Shown here: positions 46,888 through 56,944 of the stretch, in pieces
Position numbering within the stretch: position 1 is the first letter of the stretch
How the letters are laid out: every line of letters starts with the position of its first letter
The notes under the pieces: generated by a model
Seen by the model: the letters and a program-made list of their open reading frames with translations, nothing else
Database searches by the model: none
Told to the model about the DNA's origin: nothing
Made by a program: the position numbers and the translations under genes
Assembly: GCA_023910605.1 (NCBI GenBank)
Contig: JAAVVV010000001.1
Span: 548,698-612,697 of the forward strand
Length of the DNA stretch: 64,000 nt
Source of the DNA: Bosea sp. (in: a-proteobacteria)
Lineage (GTDB): Bacteria; Pseudomonadota; Alphaproteobacteria; Rhizobiales; Beijerinckiaceae
Reading direction: 5' to 3'

Positions 46888-47718
46888 TCATTGAGCCGGC
46901 GGCGTGGCAGCCTGCGCCGTTCGCGCTGGGGCGGTCCTGGGCCGGGTGCCTGCGCCCTGCCGCAGCATGTCCCAGCTGTTCGGCTGGTTCACCATTTGCC
47001 TGAGCTGGGCCATCGTCCGCGTCACCTCGGCGGGCGGCAGGTCGCGGGCGGCAAGCCGCTCGGCCTCGGCGAAGCGGCCCTGAAGGCCCAGCACGAGCAC
47101 GAGGTTCTGGCGCACCCGCTTGTCGGCGGACGGATGCTGCGCGGCTTCCGACAAGGCGCGCTCGGCTTCGGGAAGGCGCCTGGACAGGGCGTAGGACAGG
47201 CCAAGGTTCGACATCACCGTCGGCTCGCCCGGATTGATCCTCAGCGCCGCCTCGTAGAAGCCCTGCGCCCGGGCATGATCGCCGAGCTGGTCGGCCACGG
47301 CGCCTTGCGCCGAAAGGATGCGCCAGTCCGGCCGTTCGGGCAGATGCGCCCGCGCCAGCACATCCTCCGCCTGCTTGAGCTGGCCGATGTCCATCAGAGC
47401 CCGGCCATAGGCGCCGAGCAGTTCCATGTCCTTGGGGTGCTTGATCACGGCGTTCTGGAGGATCGCCGCCGATTGTGCCTGCTGGCCCAGCGCGCGCAAG
47501 GCTCGCGAATAGCCCAGCGCCGCCGTCCGGTCCGTGGGGTTCGCGTCATAGCGCGGCTGCCATGCGGCAAGTTCGGCGCGCCACTGGGCCTCCGTCACGG
47601 GCTGGCTTGCGCCCCCGCCGAGCGAGCCCGTGATGTTGGCGGCGCCGCGCCCCATGCATCCGCTGCATGCGACAGCCAGCGCCACCGCGATTCCGAGTGT
47701 CCGAAGCCTGAACGGCAT
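46888..47718 (-). CDS. TadD-like TPR lipoprotein of the Flp pilus system
   Basis: A lipoprotein of 276 aa. The signal peptide MPFRLRTLGIAVALAVACSGC has its lipobox cysteine at residue 21. TPR-like repeats follow from about 50 to 210 (AALGYSRALRALGQQAQSAAIL, GQLKQAEDVLARAH, GDHARAQGFYEAALRINPGEPTVMSNLGLSYAL). The C-terminus is Thr/Ala/Pro-rich. TadD proteins help assemble or localise the Flp secretin. It stands about 4 kb from tadC, separated by unrelated genes. The start at 47718 lies 96 bp from a CtrA-like box. Confidence 0.78.
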   Translation of the reverse strand: MPFRLRTLGIAVALAVACSGCMGRGAANITGSLGGGASQPVTEAQWRAELAAWQPRYDANPTDRTAALGYSRALRALGQQAQSAAILQNAVIKHPKDMELLGAYGRALMDIGQLKQAEDVLARAHLPERPDWRILSAQGAVADQLGDHARAQGFYEAALRINPGEPTVMSNLGLSYALSRRLPEAERALSEAAQHPSADKRVRQNLVLVLGLQGRFAEAERLAARDLPPAEVTRTMAQLRQMVNQPNSWDMLRQGAGTRPRTAPARTAQAATPPAQ

Positions 47719-47813
47719 GGTCCTGCCCCACCTTGTCCCGCCATGGGAACAGTCGTCGCCTCTGACGGGCAGTCGCCGAACCCTGTGGCCTGTCCGGTGA
47801 TAAAGGGTTAACC

Positions 47814-47828
47814 TTAACCGAGCGTTAA
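47814..47828. promoter_or_regulatory. CtrA-like box TTAA-N7-TTAA between tadD-like and aminopeptidase genes
   Basis: TTAA, CCGAGCG (7 bases), TTAA at 47814-47828, preceded by another TTAA at 47808-47811 (sequence GGTTAACCTTAACC). This matches the CtrA full-site consensus. It lies 96 bp from the TadD-like start and 36 bp from the preferred aminopeptidase start. It overlaps the alternative ATG at 47828. Confidence 0.5.
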
Positions 47829-47863
47829 TGACTCGCTTCGCGTCATGTCCAGGAAGCCCCGCC

Positions 47864-49252
<1,389 letters not shown>

Positions 49253-49332
49253 GGCGCCCCGCCTTGACGGTTCATTCACCCTGTTCGTGGCACCAACGCA
49301 TCGGGGGGCGCAAGGATGCGGAAGGCGGCGCG

Positions 49333-49683
49333 ATGGCTCAGGAGATCAGGCCCGGTCAGGCCCTCTACATGTGGCGGGATGTCAATCTCGACCTGGTCAG
49401 GGCCGGCGCGCCGGACCTGTCCTCGCGACAGTATGCGATTCTGATGGTGATCTATCTCGACCTGCCGCCCCACACGGTGCGCGGCCTCGCCGAGCGTCTC
49501 AAGGTCACCAAGCCGGTCATCACCCGCGCGCTCGACACCATGGGCAAGCTCGGCCTCGTGACCCGCGAGCGCGATCCGCTCGACCGCCGAAACGTCATCA
49601 TCAAGCGCACCGTCGCCGGGGCCCAGGCGGTGGACGACCTGGCCGAGCGCATCGTGCTCCACCTCAAGGAACTGCGCGCATGA
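49333..49683 (+). CDS. Short MarR-family transcriptional regulator
   Basis: A 116-aa winged-helix protein. The HTH and wing read LDLPPHTVRGLAERLKVTKPVITRALDTMGKLGLVTRERDPLDRRN. It is shorter than typical MarR proteins (about 140-160 aa), so the dimerisation helices at one or both ends are reduced. The start at 49333 has GGAAGG upstream. Its stop overlaps the NlpC/P60 start (ATGA). It may control the neighbouring peptidase genes, but no target site was identified. Confidence 0.78.
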   Translation: MAQEIRPGQALYMWRDVNLDLVRAGAPDLSSRQYAILMVIYLDLPPHTVRGLAERLKVTKPVITRALDTMGKLGLVTRERDPLDRRNVIIKRTVAGAQAVDDLAERIVLHLKELRA

Positions 49684-50561
49684 CAGCGCTCGACCGACGC
49701 CTCCATGCCTGGCGTCCCGATCTCGCCGATGCCTCCCTGCTGGGCCGCGTCGAGGCCGCGCGCTTCGTGGCGGGCGAGCCCATGCAGGTCATCACCCATG
49801 CCGCGCCGCTGCGCCGGGAGCCGCGCAAGGATGCCGGCCTCGACACCGAGGCCCTGTGCGGCGAGATCGTCACCGTCTTCGAGGTCGAGGAGGGCTGGGC
49901 CTGGGGGCAGCTCGCCTCGGATGGCTATGTCGGCTACCTGCCGGCGGAGCGGCTTGGAGCCGTGTCGCCGCCGGCGACGCACCGGGTCAGCGCGGTGCGC
50001 ACCTTCGCCTATCCCGGCCCTTCCATGAAGCTGCCCCGCGCCATGACGCTCTCCCTCGGCTCGCGGGTGCATGTGCTCGACCGTCAGGGCGATTTCGCGG
50101 TTGTGGCCGGCGTAGCAGGGCTGGCGCGCTCCTTCATCTGGGCGCAGCATCTGAGTGCGCTCGACGCCCACGCGCATGATCCCATGGCGGTGGCCGAGCA
50201 GTTGCTGCACGCGCCCTATCTGTGGGGCGGCAAATCCAGCATGGGCCTCGATTGCTCGGGCCTCGTGCAGCTCAGCCTCGACGCAGCCGGGATATCCGTT
50301 CCGCGCGACAGCGATCTTCAGGAAAGGTCAGCGGGCCTGCGCATCGGGCCGGATGCCGTGCAGGACGGCGCCCTGCCGCCGCTCAGGCGCGGTGATCTGG
50401 TGTTCTGGAAGGGCCATGTCGGCCTCATGCAGGATGAGACGCGCCTGCTGCACGCCAATGGCCACCACATGCTGGTGGCGAGCGAGCCCCTGGCCGTTGC
50501 GGTGGAGCGCATTCTCGCCAGGGGCGGCGGGCCGATCACCAGCCTGCGCCGCATCGGTTGA
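49680..50561 (+). CDS. NlpC/P60-family cell wall hydrolase with bacterial SH3 domains
   Basis: A peptidoglycan endopeptidase of 293 aa (gamma-D-Glu-diamino acid type by family). Two SH3-like domains (about 30-95 and 105-160) precede the NlpC/P60 domain. Catalytic Cys192 is in MGLDCSGLVQ, His246 in WKGHVGLM, and a third polar residue in LLHANGHHM. No signal peptide is visible, which is usual for this Rhizobiales type and may mean cytoplasmic recycling of peptides. The start at 49680 overlaps the marR stop. The aminopeptidase upstream could degrade its products. Confidence 0.87.
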   Translation: MTALDRRLHAWRPDLADASLLGRVEAARFVAGEPMQVITHAAPLRREPRKDAGLDTEALCGEIVTVFEVEEGWAWGQLASDGYVGYLPAERLGAVSPPATHRVSAVRTFAYPGPSMKLPRAMTLSLGSRVHVLDRQGDFAVVAGVAGLARSFIWAQHLSALDAHAHDPMAVAEQLLHAPYLWGGKSSMGLDCSGLVQLSLDAAGISVPRDSDLQERSAGLRIGPDAVQDGALPPLRRGDLVFWKGHVGLMQDETRLLHANGHHMLVASEPLAVAVERILARGGGPITSLRRIG

Positions 50562-50578
50562 TCCGCGCCGGCTGATGC

Positions 50579-51319
50579 TCAGCCATAGCGATGCAGGCTC
50601 GCCCCATTCTTCTTCAGCCAGGCCTCGGCCTCCTCGGTGCGGGGGCAAAGCCTGTGGGTCAGCGCCCAGAACCGGTGCGAGTGGTTCATTTCCTTCAGAT
50701 GCGCCACCTCATGGGCGGCGAGATAATCGAGCACCATGGGCGGCGCCATCACCAGCCGCCAAGAGAAGCTCAGATGGCCCCTGGACGAGCATGAGCCCCA
50801 GCGGCTGGCCGTGTCCCGCACCGCGATCTTGCGCGCGGGGATGCCAAGCGTCGCAGTGTGCCGGTCCACGGCGGCGCCGAGATCCTTCAGAGCCTCGCGC
50901 TTGAAGAAGTCCGTCACACGCCGCGCGACATGCGCGGCCTCGCCTGACACGGCGATGATCGGCGCCCCGTCGCGGTCGGCGGCGGCGCGCGTCACGCTCC
51001 GGATGGTGGACCAGTGCACGATGCGGTGGGAGACGCCGCGAAAGGGCACGCTCGCCCCCGCGATCAGCGGCACCACCTCGGGCCGCTTCGCCAGCCGCGT
51101 TGCGATCCAGCCGCCATGGGCTTCCGCGAAAACCCGCGCGGCCTTGAGGTCGGCGCGCTCGGGCAGCGTCAGCACCACCTCGCCGCTGGCGTTGGACACC
51201 CTGAGCGTGAAGCGGCGCGCGCTTGTGCGGCGCCGGACCGCGACGGTGAAGCGGCGCTCGCCGTGGGCGATCTCGATGTGCGCCGGGTCAGGCGGTGGGG
51301 CGAACAGGGACAGACGCAT
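50579..51319 (-). CDS. YgjP/DUF45-type zinc metallopeptidase
   Basis: A 246-aa M48/SprT-like protein (DUF45, YgjP). The zinc motif HEVAH (His203, His207) is followed by LKEMNHSHRFW, whose His is the third ligand. RDTASRWGSCSSRGHLSFSWRLV upstream is the hallmark of this family. YgjP-type proteins are cytoplasmic and poorly characterised, possibly linked to restriction or proteolysis. It is convergent with the NlpC/P60 gene (17 bp between stops) and sits next to tadC without sharing its function. Confidence 0.82.
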   Translation of the reverse strand: MRLSLFAPPPDPAHIEIAHGERRFTVAVRRRTSARRFTLRVSNASGEVVLTLPERADLKAARVFAEAHGGWIATRLAKRPEVVPLIAGASVPFRGVSHRIVHWSTIRSVTRAAADRDGAPIIAVSGEAAHVARRVTDFFKREALKDLGAAVDRHTATLGIPARKIAVRDTASRWGSCSSRGHLSFSWRLVMAPPMVLDYLAAHEVAHLKEMNHSHRFWALTHRLCPRTEEAEAWLKKNGASLHRYG

Positions 51320-51391
51320 GATGGGCCGGAAACTGGCGGATTCGCCGGCGCTTTGGAAGGGCGGCGCGAGTGGCGCGCGCCCGCCAGGCGG

Positions 51392-52360
51392 TCACTTCCA
51401 GCCCATGGCGCCGATCGCGGCCGGCATCATGATGATCACCATCAGCACGGGCAGGAAGAAAATGATCATCGGGACGGTCAGCTTGGGCGGCAGCGACATG
51501 GCCTTCTTCTCGGCGTCCGCCATGCGCATGTCGCGGCTTTCCTGTGCCAGAACCCGCAGCGCCGTGCCCACCGGCGTGCCGTAGCGCTCTGCCTGCACCA
51601 GCGCCGTGGTGACGGACTTAACCGACTCCAGCCCTGTGCGGGCCGCAAGGTTCTCGAAGGCCAAGCGCCGCTCCTGGAGGTAGGAGAGCTCCGCCGTGGT
51701 CAACACCAGTTCCTCGGCGAGCGCGATGGACTGTGTGCCGATCTCCGCGCCCACGCGGCGGAAGGCGTGTTCGATCGACATGCCCGATTCCACGCAGATC
51801 AGAAGCAGGTCGAGCGCATCGGGGAAGGAGCGCTTGATCAAGAGCTGGCGCTTCTTGATCTGGTTATTCAGCAGCAACTCGGGCAGCTTGAGGCCCAGAA
51901 AGCCGCAGATCCCCGTCGCGATGAGGTTGGCCATCAGGCTCTGGCCCAGCACGTCGAGGTAGACGAAGTAGATCAGCCCCATGAGCACGCCGAGCACGGG
52001 CCCGGCAAGGCGGTAGAACAGCAGCGCCACTTCCGCGCCCTTGCCGCGATAGCCCGCCTGCTCCAGCTTGGCGCGGGCGCCTTCGACGCCCAGGTGCTTG
52101 GCGAGCTGGAAGCGCTCCACCACTTGAGCCATGTAAGCCTTCGGCGCGGAACGCCGGCTCGAGCTCTGATTGAGGCGCGAGCGCTCGCGCTGGCGGATCG
52201 CCTCGCGCTCGGTGGCGGCGGACTTCATGCGCCGCTTGAGGCCGTCCTCGCTCAGATAGGGCAGCGAGATGGTCAGAACCGTCACAGCCGCTGCAATCGA
52301 GAACATGATCGCGGCGATGAAGCGCGGGTCGATGAATTTCTGGATGACAAGTTCAATCAT
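51392..52360 (-). CDS. tadC: TadC, type II secretion F-domain protein of the Flp pilus
   Basis: Inner-membrane platform protein of the Tad system; 322 aa with N-terminal (about 15-35), central and C-terminal transmembrane helices around a T2SSF domain. Conserved parts are KRSFPDALDLLLICVESGMSIEHAFRRV near 185-212 and RYGTPVGTALRVLAQESRDMR near 260-280. With TadB it forms the rotor or platform driven by the CpaF ATPase. It is 12 bp downstream of tadB and is the last gene of the minus-strand tad run. Confidence 0.9.
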   Translation of the reverse strand: MIELVIQKFIDPRFIAAIMFSIAAAVTVLTISLPYLSEDGLKRRMKSAATEREAIRQRERSRLNQSSSRRSAPKAYMAQVVERFQLAKHLGVEGARAKLEQAGYRGKGAEVALLFYRLAGPVLGVLMGLIYFVYLDVLGQSLMANLIATGICGFLGLKLPELLLNNQIKKRQLLIKRSFPDALDLLLICVESGMSIEHAFRRVGAEIGTQSIALAEELVLTTAELSYLQERRLAFENLAARTGLESVKSVTTALVQAERYGTPVGTALRVLAQESRDMRMADAEKKAMSLPPKLTVPMIIFFLPVLMVIIMMPAAIGAMGWK

Positions 52361-52372
52361 GGCACGCTCGCG

Positions 52373-53350
52373 TCAGACCTCGAAGTTGATCATCTTGCGA
52401 ATGATGAGCACGCCCATCAGCATCCAGGTGGCGCAGCCGACGAGGGTGAACTTCCCGGCCTGCGTGGTCCAGAGCAAGTCCATGTATCCGGGCGAGGTGA
52501 CGGCGACCATCACCCCCACCGATACCGGCAAGGCTGCGATGATGCCGGCCGACGCCTTGGCTTCAGCGCTCAGCGCCTGGACCTTGCCTTGCAGCTTGCG
52601 CCGCTCGCGCACGACCTTGGCCATGTTGCTGAGCGACTCGGCCAGGTTGCCGCCGCTCTTCTGCTGGATGGAGATGATGATGCCGAAATAGTTCGTCTCG
52701 GGCACGGGGATGCGCTTGTAGAGGTCCTCGATCGCCTCTCCCAGCGACAGGCCCACCCCCTGCGCGTCGATCATGGTGCGGAACTCGGAGCGCACCGGCT
52801 CGGCCGCCTCGGAAGCGATCATGCGCACGCAGTCGTTCAGCGGAAGGCCCGATTTGAGGCCGCGCGTGATGACGTCCAGCGCGTTGGGAAATTCGCGCAG
52901 GAAGGCCTTGGTGCGTTTTTTCATGCGGTAGCTGATAAACCAGTTGGGAAAGCCGAGGCCGCCGACGACGGCGCCCGGGATCATGCTCCAGGCATGGCCC
53001 ACCATCATGAACGCCAGGGCCGCGAAGCCGGCCGCGCTGATGGCGCTGAACAGGAAGAACGTCTTGCGGTCGATCTTGAGCCCGGCCTGCAGGAATTTCT
53101 CCTCGAGCGTCCGCTTGCCCTTCGCCTTCTCGCGCTGCTCCACCTCCTTGAGGCTTTGCGCCACCTGATCGCGCTTGTTGCGCTGCGGGCTTTCGCCGCG
53201 CGCTGGCCGCCGGGCCTGCGCGGTGAGGTTCAGCGCCTTGCGCCGGCTCTCGCTGCGGGCCTGGCCGGAGAGGATAGGGTAAATCAGCGCATAGGCGATG
53301 CCTGCGGCTGCGGCCGCGATCAGCAGGAAGGGGGCATAGGTGGCAAGCAT
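52373..53350 (-). CDS. tadB: TadB, type II secretion F-domain protein of the Flp pilus
   Basis: Inner-membrane platform protein of 325 aa and partner of TadC. An N-terminal helix (about 7-28), a basic cytoplasmic linker and two central helices (near 95-130) precede the T2SSF domain. That domain shows REFPNALDVITRGLKSGLPLNDCVRMIASE near 150 and SIQQKSGGNLAESLSNMAKVVRERRKL near 225. C-terminal helices follow. A 109-bp gap separates it from cpaF, larger than other gaps in the run. Confidence 0.9.
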   Translation of the reverse strand: MLATYAPFLLIAAAAAGIAYALIYPILSGQARSESRRKALNLTAQARRPARGESPQRNKRDQVAQSLKEVEQREKAKGKRTLEEKFLQAGLKIDRKTFFLFSAISAAGFAALAFMMVGHAWSMIPGAVVGGLGFPNWFISYRMKKRTKAFLREFPNALDVITRGLKSGLPLNDCVRMIASEAAEPVRSEFRTMIDAQGVGLSLGEAIEDLYKRIPVPETNYFGIIISIQQKSGGNLAESLSNMAKVVRERRKLQGKVQALSAEAKASAGIIAALPVSVGVMVAVTSPGYMDLLWTTQAGKFTLVGCATWMLMGVLIIRKMINFEV

Positions 53351-53459
53351 GCGGCGCTCCGGCCCGGAGGTCTGCTCCTGTCCGCGGATGCGGACGGAGC
53401 CAGGCTGTTTTGTGACAGGCGGCTAGGCCGCGTCCGGCTCATGGCGAGCCAGCCGCGCC

Positions 53460-54914
53460 CTAGAGGTTCTCGGGCCTCACCTCCATCGCGTCCAGCGCGG
53501 CGGCGAGGTTCTTCTCTTCGTTGTAGTAGCGTGCGCGCTCCCAGAACTTGGGCCGCGCGATCCCGGTGGAGCGGTGGGCGCCGATTATCTTGCCGTTCGC
53601 GTCCTCGCCGCTGATGTCATAGACGACCACGTCCTGCGTGATGATCACATCGCCTTCCATGCCCAGCACCTCGGTGATGTGGGTGATGCGGCGCGAGCCG
53701 TCGCGCAGGCGGGTGGCCTGCACGATCACATCCACCGAGGAGACGATCATCTCGCGGATGGTGCGCGTGGGCAGCGAGAAGCCGCCCATGGTGATCATGG
53801 ATTCGATGCGCGACAGCGCCTCGCGCGGGGAGTTTGCGTGCAGCGTGCCCATGGAGCCGTCATGGCCCGTGTTCATCGCCTGCAGCAGGTCGAAAGCCTC
53901 GGGACCGCGGATTTCGCCGATGATGATGCGTTCGGGCCGCATGCGCAGGCAGTTCTTGACGAGGTCGCGCATGGTGATCGCGCCCTGGCCCTCGAGGTTG
54001 GGCGGGCGGGTTTCGAGCCGCACCACATGCGGCTGCTGCAGCTGCAGTTCCGCCGTGTCCTCGCAGGTGATCACCCGCTCGTCCGCGTCGATGTAGTTGG
54101 TCAGGCAGTTGAGCAAGGTGGTCTTGCCCGAGCCCGTGCCGCCCGAGATGACGATGTTGCAGCGCACCCGGCCGATGATCTTGAGGATCGCCGCGCCTTC
54201 CGGCGTCATCGCGCCGAAGCGGACCAGCTGGTCGAGCGTCAGCTTGTCCTTCTTGAACTTGCGGATGGTGAGCGCGGCGCCGTCGATGGCCAGCGGCGGG
54301 GCGATGACGTTGACGCGGGAGCCGTCGGGCAGGCGCGCGTCGCAGATCGGCGAGGATTCGTCGACGCGGCGGCCGACCTGGCTGACGATGCGCTGGCAGA
54401 TGTTCATCAGCTGCTGGGCATCGCGGAACCGGATGGCGGTCTGCTGGATCTTGCCGCTGACTTCGATGTAGGTCCTGTTCGGGCCGTTGACCATGATGTC
54501 GGCGATGTCGTCGCGGGCCAGCAGCGGCTCGAGCGGGCCATAGCCGAGAATGTCGTTGCAGATGTCGGCGAGCAGATCCTCCTGCTCGGCGATGGAGAGC
54601 ACGACATTCTTCAGCGAGATGATCTCGTTGATGATGTCGCGGATTTCCTCGCGAGCGGACTCGGCATCGAGCTTGGCGAGCTGGGCGAGGTCGATCGCCT
54701 CGATCAGCGCGCCGAAGATCATGCTCTTGGTCTGATAGTACGCCTCCGACCGCACCATCTCCTGCATGACATGGGTGGCGCGGGCCGGTTCGGGCTGCCG
54801 CACGGGGTCGGGGGCGCGCGCCGGGGTCGGCGACAGGCCGCGTGTCGCCGCCGGCGCGGGCTGCATGGGCGCCGGGGTGCCTGCGGGAGCTGTGGTGGAA
54901 CGCTTGCCGAACAT
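53460..54914 (-). CDS. cpaF: CpaF/TadA, secretion ATPase of the Flp pilus
   Basis: Cytoplasmic hexameric ATPase of 484 aa that drives pilus extension and, in some systems, retraction. A Pro/Ala-rich tail (about 1-45) precedes the N-terminal domain. Walker A is [10 protein letters not shown] near 257-266 and the Asp box [11 protein letters not shown] lies near 325. Walker [27 protein letters not shown] (near 343) and the His box [11 protein letters not shown] follow. All catalytic motifs are intact. It follows cpaE by 26 bp. Confidence 0.95.
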   Translation of the reverse strand: MFGKRSTTAPAGTPAPMQPAPAATRGLSPTPARAPDPVRQPEPARATHVMQEMVRSEAYYQTKSMIFGALIEAIDLAQLAKLDAESAREEIRDIINEIISLKNVVLSIAEQEDLLADICNDILGYGPLEPLLARDDIADIMVNGPNRTYIEVSGKIQQTAIRFRDAQQLMNICQRIVSQVGRRVDESSPICDARLPDGSRVNVIAPPLAIDGAALTIRKFKKDKLTLDQLVRFGAMTPEGAAILKIIGRVRCNIVISGGTGSGKTTLLNCLTNYIDADERVITCEDTAELQLQQPHVVRLETRPPNLEGQGAITMRDLVKNCLRMRPERIIIGEIRGPEAFDLLQAMNTGHDGSMGTLHANSPREALSRIESMITMGGFSLPTRTIREMIVSSVDVIVQATRLRDGSRRITHITEVLGMEGDVIITQDVVVYDISGEDANGKIIGAHRSTGIARPKFWERARYYNEEKNLAAALDAMEVRPENL

Positions 54915-54940
54915 GGATCAGTCCTTGCCTGTGCCGAGCC

Positions 54941-56197
54941 TCAGGAAGCCTTGCGCCGCATGAGCTTCGCCATCAGGGGCTCGATCAGGCTGCGCTTGGG
55001 TTTCCTGACCTCAGGGCGGCCCATCAGACCCGCCGCCAGCTTCACGAAAAGCTGGGCCACGGGCCCGTTGGGCTGCACTTCCGCGATCATCTGGCCGTTG
55101 TTGGCGGCTGTGCCGAAGAGATGTGGGTCGAAAGGCAGCGCCGCCGCCAGCTCCATCCCTAACGTCTTGGCGAACTCGGCTTCCGCGATCTCGGGCCGCT
55201 TCGGCATCCCGACCTGGTTGAGCATGAGCTGCGGCTGACGGTCATGGGTGCGAGTCTGCTTGCACAGATCGATCAGGTTCTTGGCGTTGCGCAGCGAGGC
55301 CAGGTCCGGCGTCGCGACGATCAGGATGTCGTCCGAGTTCGTGATGACGCGCCGCGTCCAGGCGTTCCAGACATGGGGCACGTCGAAGACGATCGTCGGC
55401 ACCAGCCCGCGCAGGATGTCGGTGAGGTGATCGAGCGCTTCCTCGGACAGGTCATAGGTCTTGTCGAGGATGGCCGGCGCGGCGAGCAGGCTCAGATTGT
55501 CGGTGCAGCGCGACAGCAGCCGATCGACCATCGCCTGGTCCAGCCGGTCCGGTGCGAAGATCGCGTCGGTCACGCCCTGGGGCGGGTCCTGGTTGAAGTC
55601 CAGCCCTGCGGTGCCGAAGGCGAGGTCGAGATCGACCAGCACGGTCGAGGCGTTGAGGCTCTGCGCGCTTGCCCAGGCCACATTGTGCGCCACGGTCGAG
55701 GAGCCGACGCCGCCCTTGGCCCCGACCACCGCGACGGTGCGGCCAAGACTGGAGACGCCGGGCGTGGCGAAGAGATGCGAGACCGAGCGCACCACATCGA
55801 GCACGCCGACCGGCGCGATCAGGTAGTCGCTGACGCCCTTGGCGGTGAGTTCGCGATACAGTTGCACGTCGTTGACATGGCCCACGACGATGACGCGGGT
55901 TCCCGGGTCGCACACCTCCGACAGCCGTTCGAGATGGGCGAAGAGCTGCGCACGGTCCAGCGTGTTCTCAAGGATGAGCGCGTTGGGCGTTGGCGAATCC
56001 TGGAAGGCCTCCAACGCCGCAGCGGGCCCGCCCATCTGCACCTTGGACAGCGCCTTCTGCATGCGCCGGTCGGTGACGGCCGCCTGGATTGCGGCCGCCA
56101 CGTCATGCGTGTCGCAGAAGGCCTGCACGGTGATGCGCGGAACCGGCGCGATGACATCGATGCTGGCTTCAGATAAAACTGCGCTGTGCATGCTCAT
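54941..56197 (-). CDS. cpaE: CpaE/TadZ, ParA-like pilus localisation protein
   Basis: A 418-aa protein with an atypical receiver-like N-terminus (about 20-145) and a MinD/ParA-type ATPase domain. The Walker A motif reads AKGGVGSST at 160-168, lacking the usual second lysine, as expected of TadZ/CpaE. It places the Tad machine at a cell pole in Caulobacter. The start at 56197 (MSMHSAVL) lies 2 bp from the cpaD stop. The longer in-frame reading over cpaD is a shadow. Confidence 0.92.
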   Translation of the reverse strand: MSMHSAVLSEASIDVIAPVPRITVQAFCDTHDVAAAIQAAVTDRRMQKALSKVQMGGPAAALEAFQDSPTPNALILENTLDRAQLFAHLERLSEVCDPGTRVIVVGHVNDVQLYRELTAKGVSDYLIAPVGVLDVVRSVSHLFATPGVSSLGRTVAVVGAKGGVGSSTVAHNVAWASAQSLNASTVLVDLDLAFGTAGLDFNQDPPQGVTDAIFAPDRLDQAMVDRLLSRCTDNLSLLAAPAILDKTYDLSEEALDHLTDILRGLVPTIVFDVPHVWNAWTRRVITNSDDILIVATPDLASLRNAKNLIDLCKQTRTHDRQPQLMLNQVGMPKRPEIAEAEFAKTLGMELAAALPFDPHLFGTAANNGQMIAEVQPNGPVAQLFVKLAAGLMGRPEVRKPKRSLIEPLMAKLMRRKAS

Positions 56198-56199
56198 GC

Positions 56200-56928
56200 T
56201 CAGTTTCCGACGGTCTGGTTGATGCGGGTCGCGCTGTCGCGATAGTTCGTGGACGGGTCCTGACCCTGGCGCAGCTTGCCGATGGCGGTCATGCGGCGCG
56301 CGGTGTCGATGCGGGTCTCGGGCCTGGCGCGCTGCAGGTCGAGCGGATCTGCCACGAAGGCGGCGAGGTTGTTCTGCGTGGCGCAGCCGAAATTGTGGTA
56401 GCTGCGGTTCGAGGCCGAGAACCGGTAGCCCGAAGAGCCGAGATCCTCCGGCCACAGCCCGCAGGGGCCGGGCACGCCGGCCTGCAGCCTGGCATAGGAG
56501 AGCCGGATCGGCCGGGCGGCGGTGTGGTCGCCGGCCGGATAGCCGCGCACCGAGATCAGCGAGGGCGCCACGCCCTCGCCGGCCAGCACCTTGCGGATGG
56601 CGTGCAGGCCGCTATGGCCATTGCCGCCGCGCCCTTCATGGCTTGGCACCTCGGCGACGATGTGGCTGCGCCCATGCTGGCGGTATTCCGCTGCGAAGGC
56701 TGCGAGATCGTCACGTTCGCGCGCGTCGAGATAGCCCGAGCCTGCGAAGATCTCGATGGTGCGCGGGGCTTCCGACAGCACGATCGGGTGCCGTTCGCGA
56801 TAATCGGACGGGATCGATGCGGTGACATCGACGCTGCGCTGGTTGCAGGCGCCGAGGGTGAGGCCAAGGAGCGCGATGCCGGCCAGAGCGGACAGGCGCG
56901 ACGGACGATGCTGAGGGTGGAGCGGCAT
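56200..56928 (-). CDS. cpaD: CpaD, pilus assembly lipoprotein
   Basis: An outer-membrane lipoprotein of 242 aa that aids secretin function. The lipobox is LTLGAC with lipidated Cys28. The Pfam CpaD pattern is visible: RHPIVLSEAPRTIEIF near 52, VRGYPAGDHTAARPIRLSYAR near 135, then CGLWPEDLG and NFGCATQNNLAAFVADPLDL. GAGGAA stands five bases before the start at 56928. It lies between cpaC (16 bp) and cpaE (2 bp). Confidence 0.92.
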   Translation of the reverse strand: MPLHPQHRPSRLSALAGIALLGLTLGACNQRSVDVTASIPSDYRERHPIVLSEAPRTIEIFAGSGYLDARERDDLAAFAAEYRQHGRSHIVAEVPSHEGRGGNGHSGLHAIRKVLAGEGVAPSLISVRGYPAGDHTAARPIRLSYARLQAGVPGPCGLWPEDLGSSGYRFSASNRSYHNFGCATQNNLAAFVADPLDLQRARPETRIDTARRMTAIGKLRQGQDPSTNYRDSATRINQTVGN

Positions 56929-56944
56929 GGGTTCCTCGTTCCGT

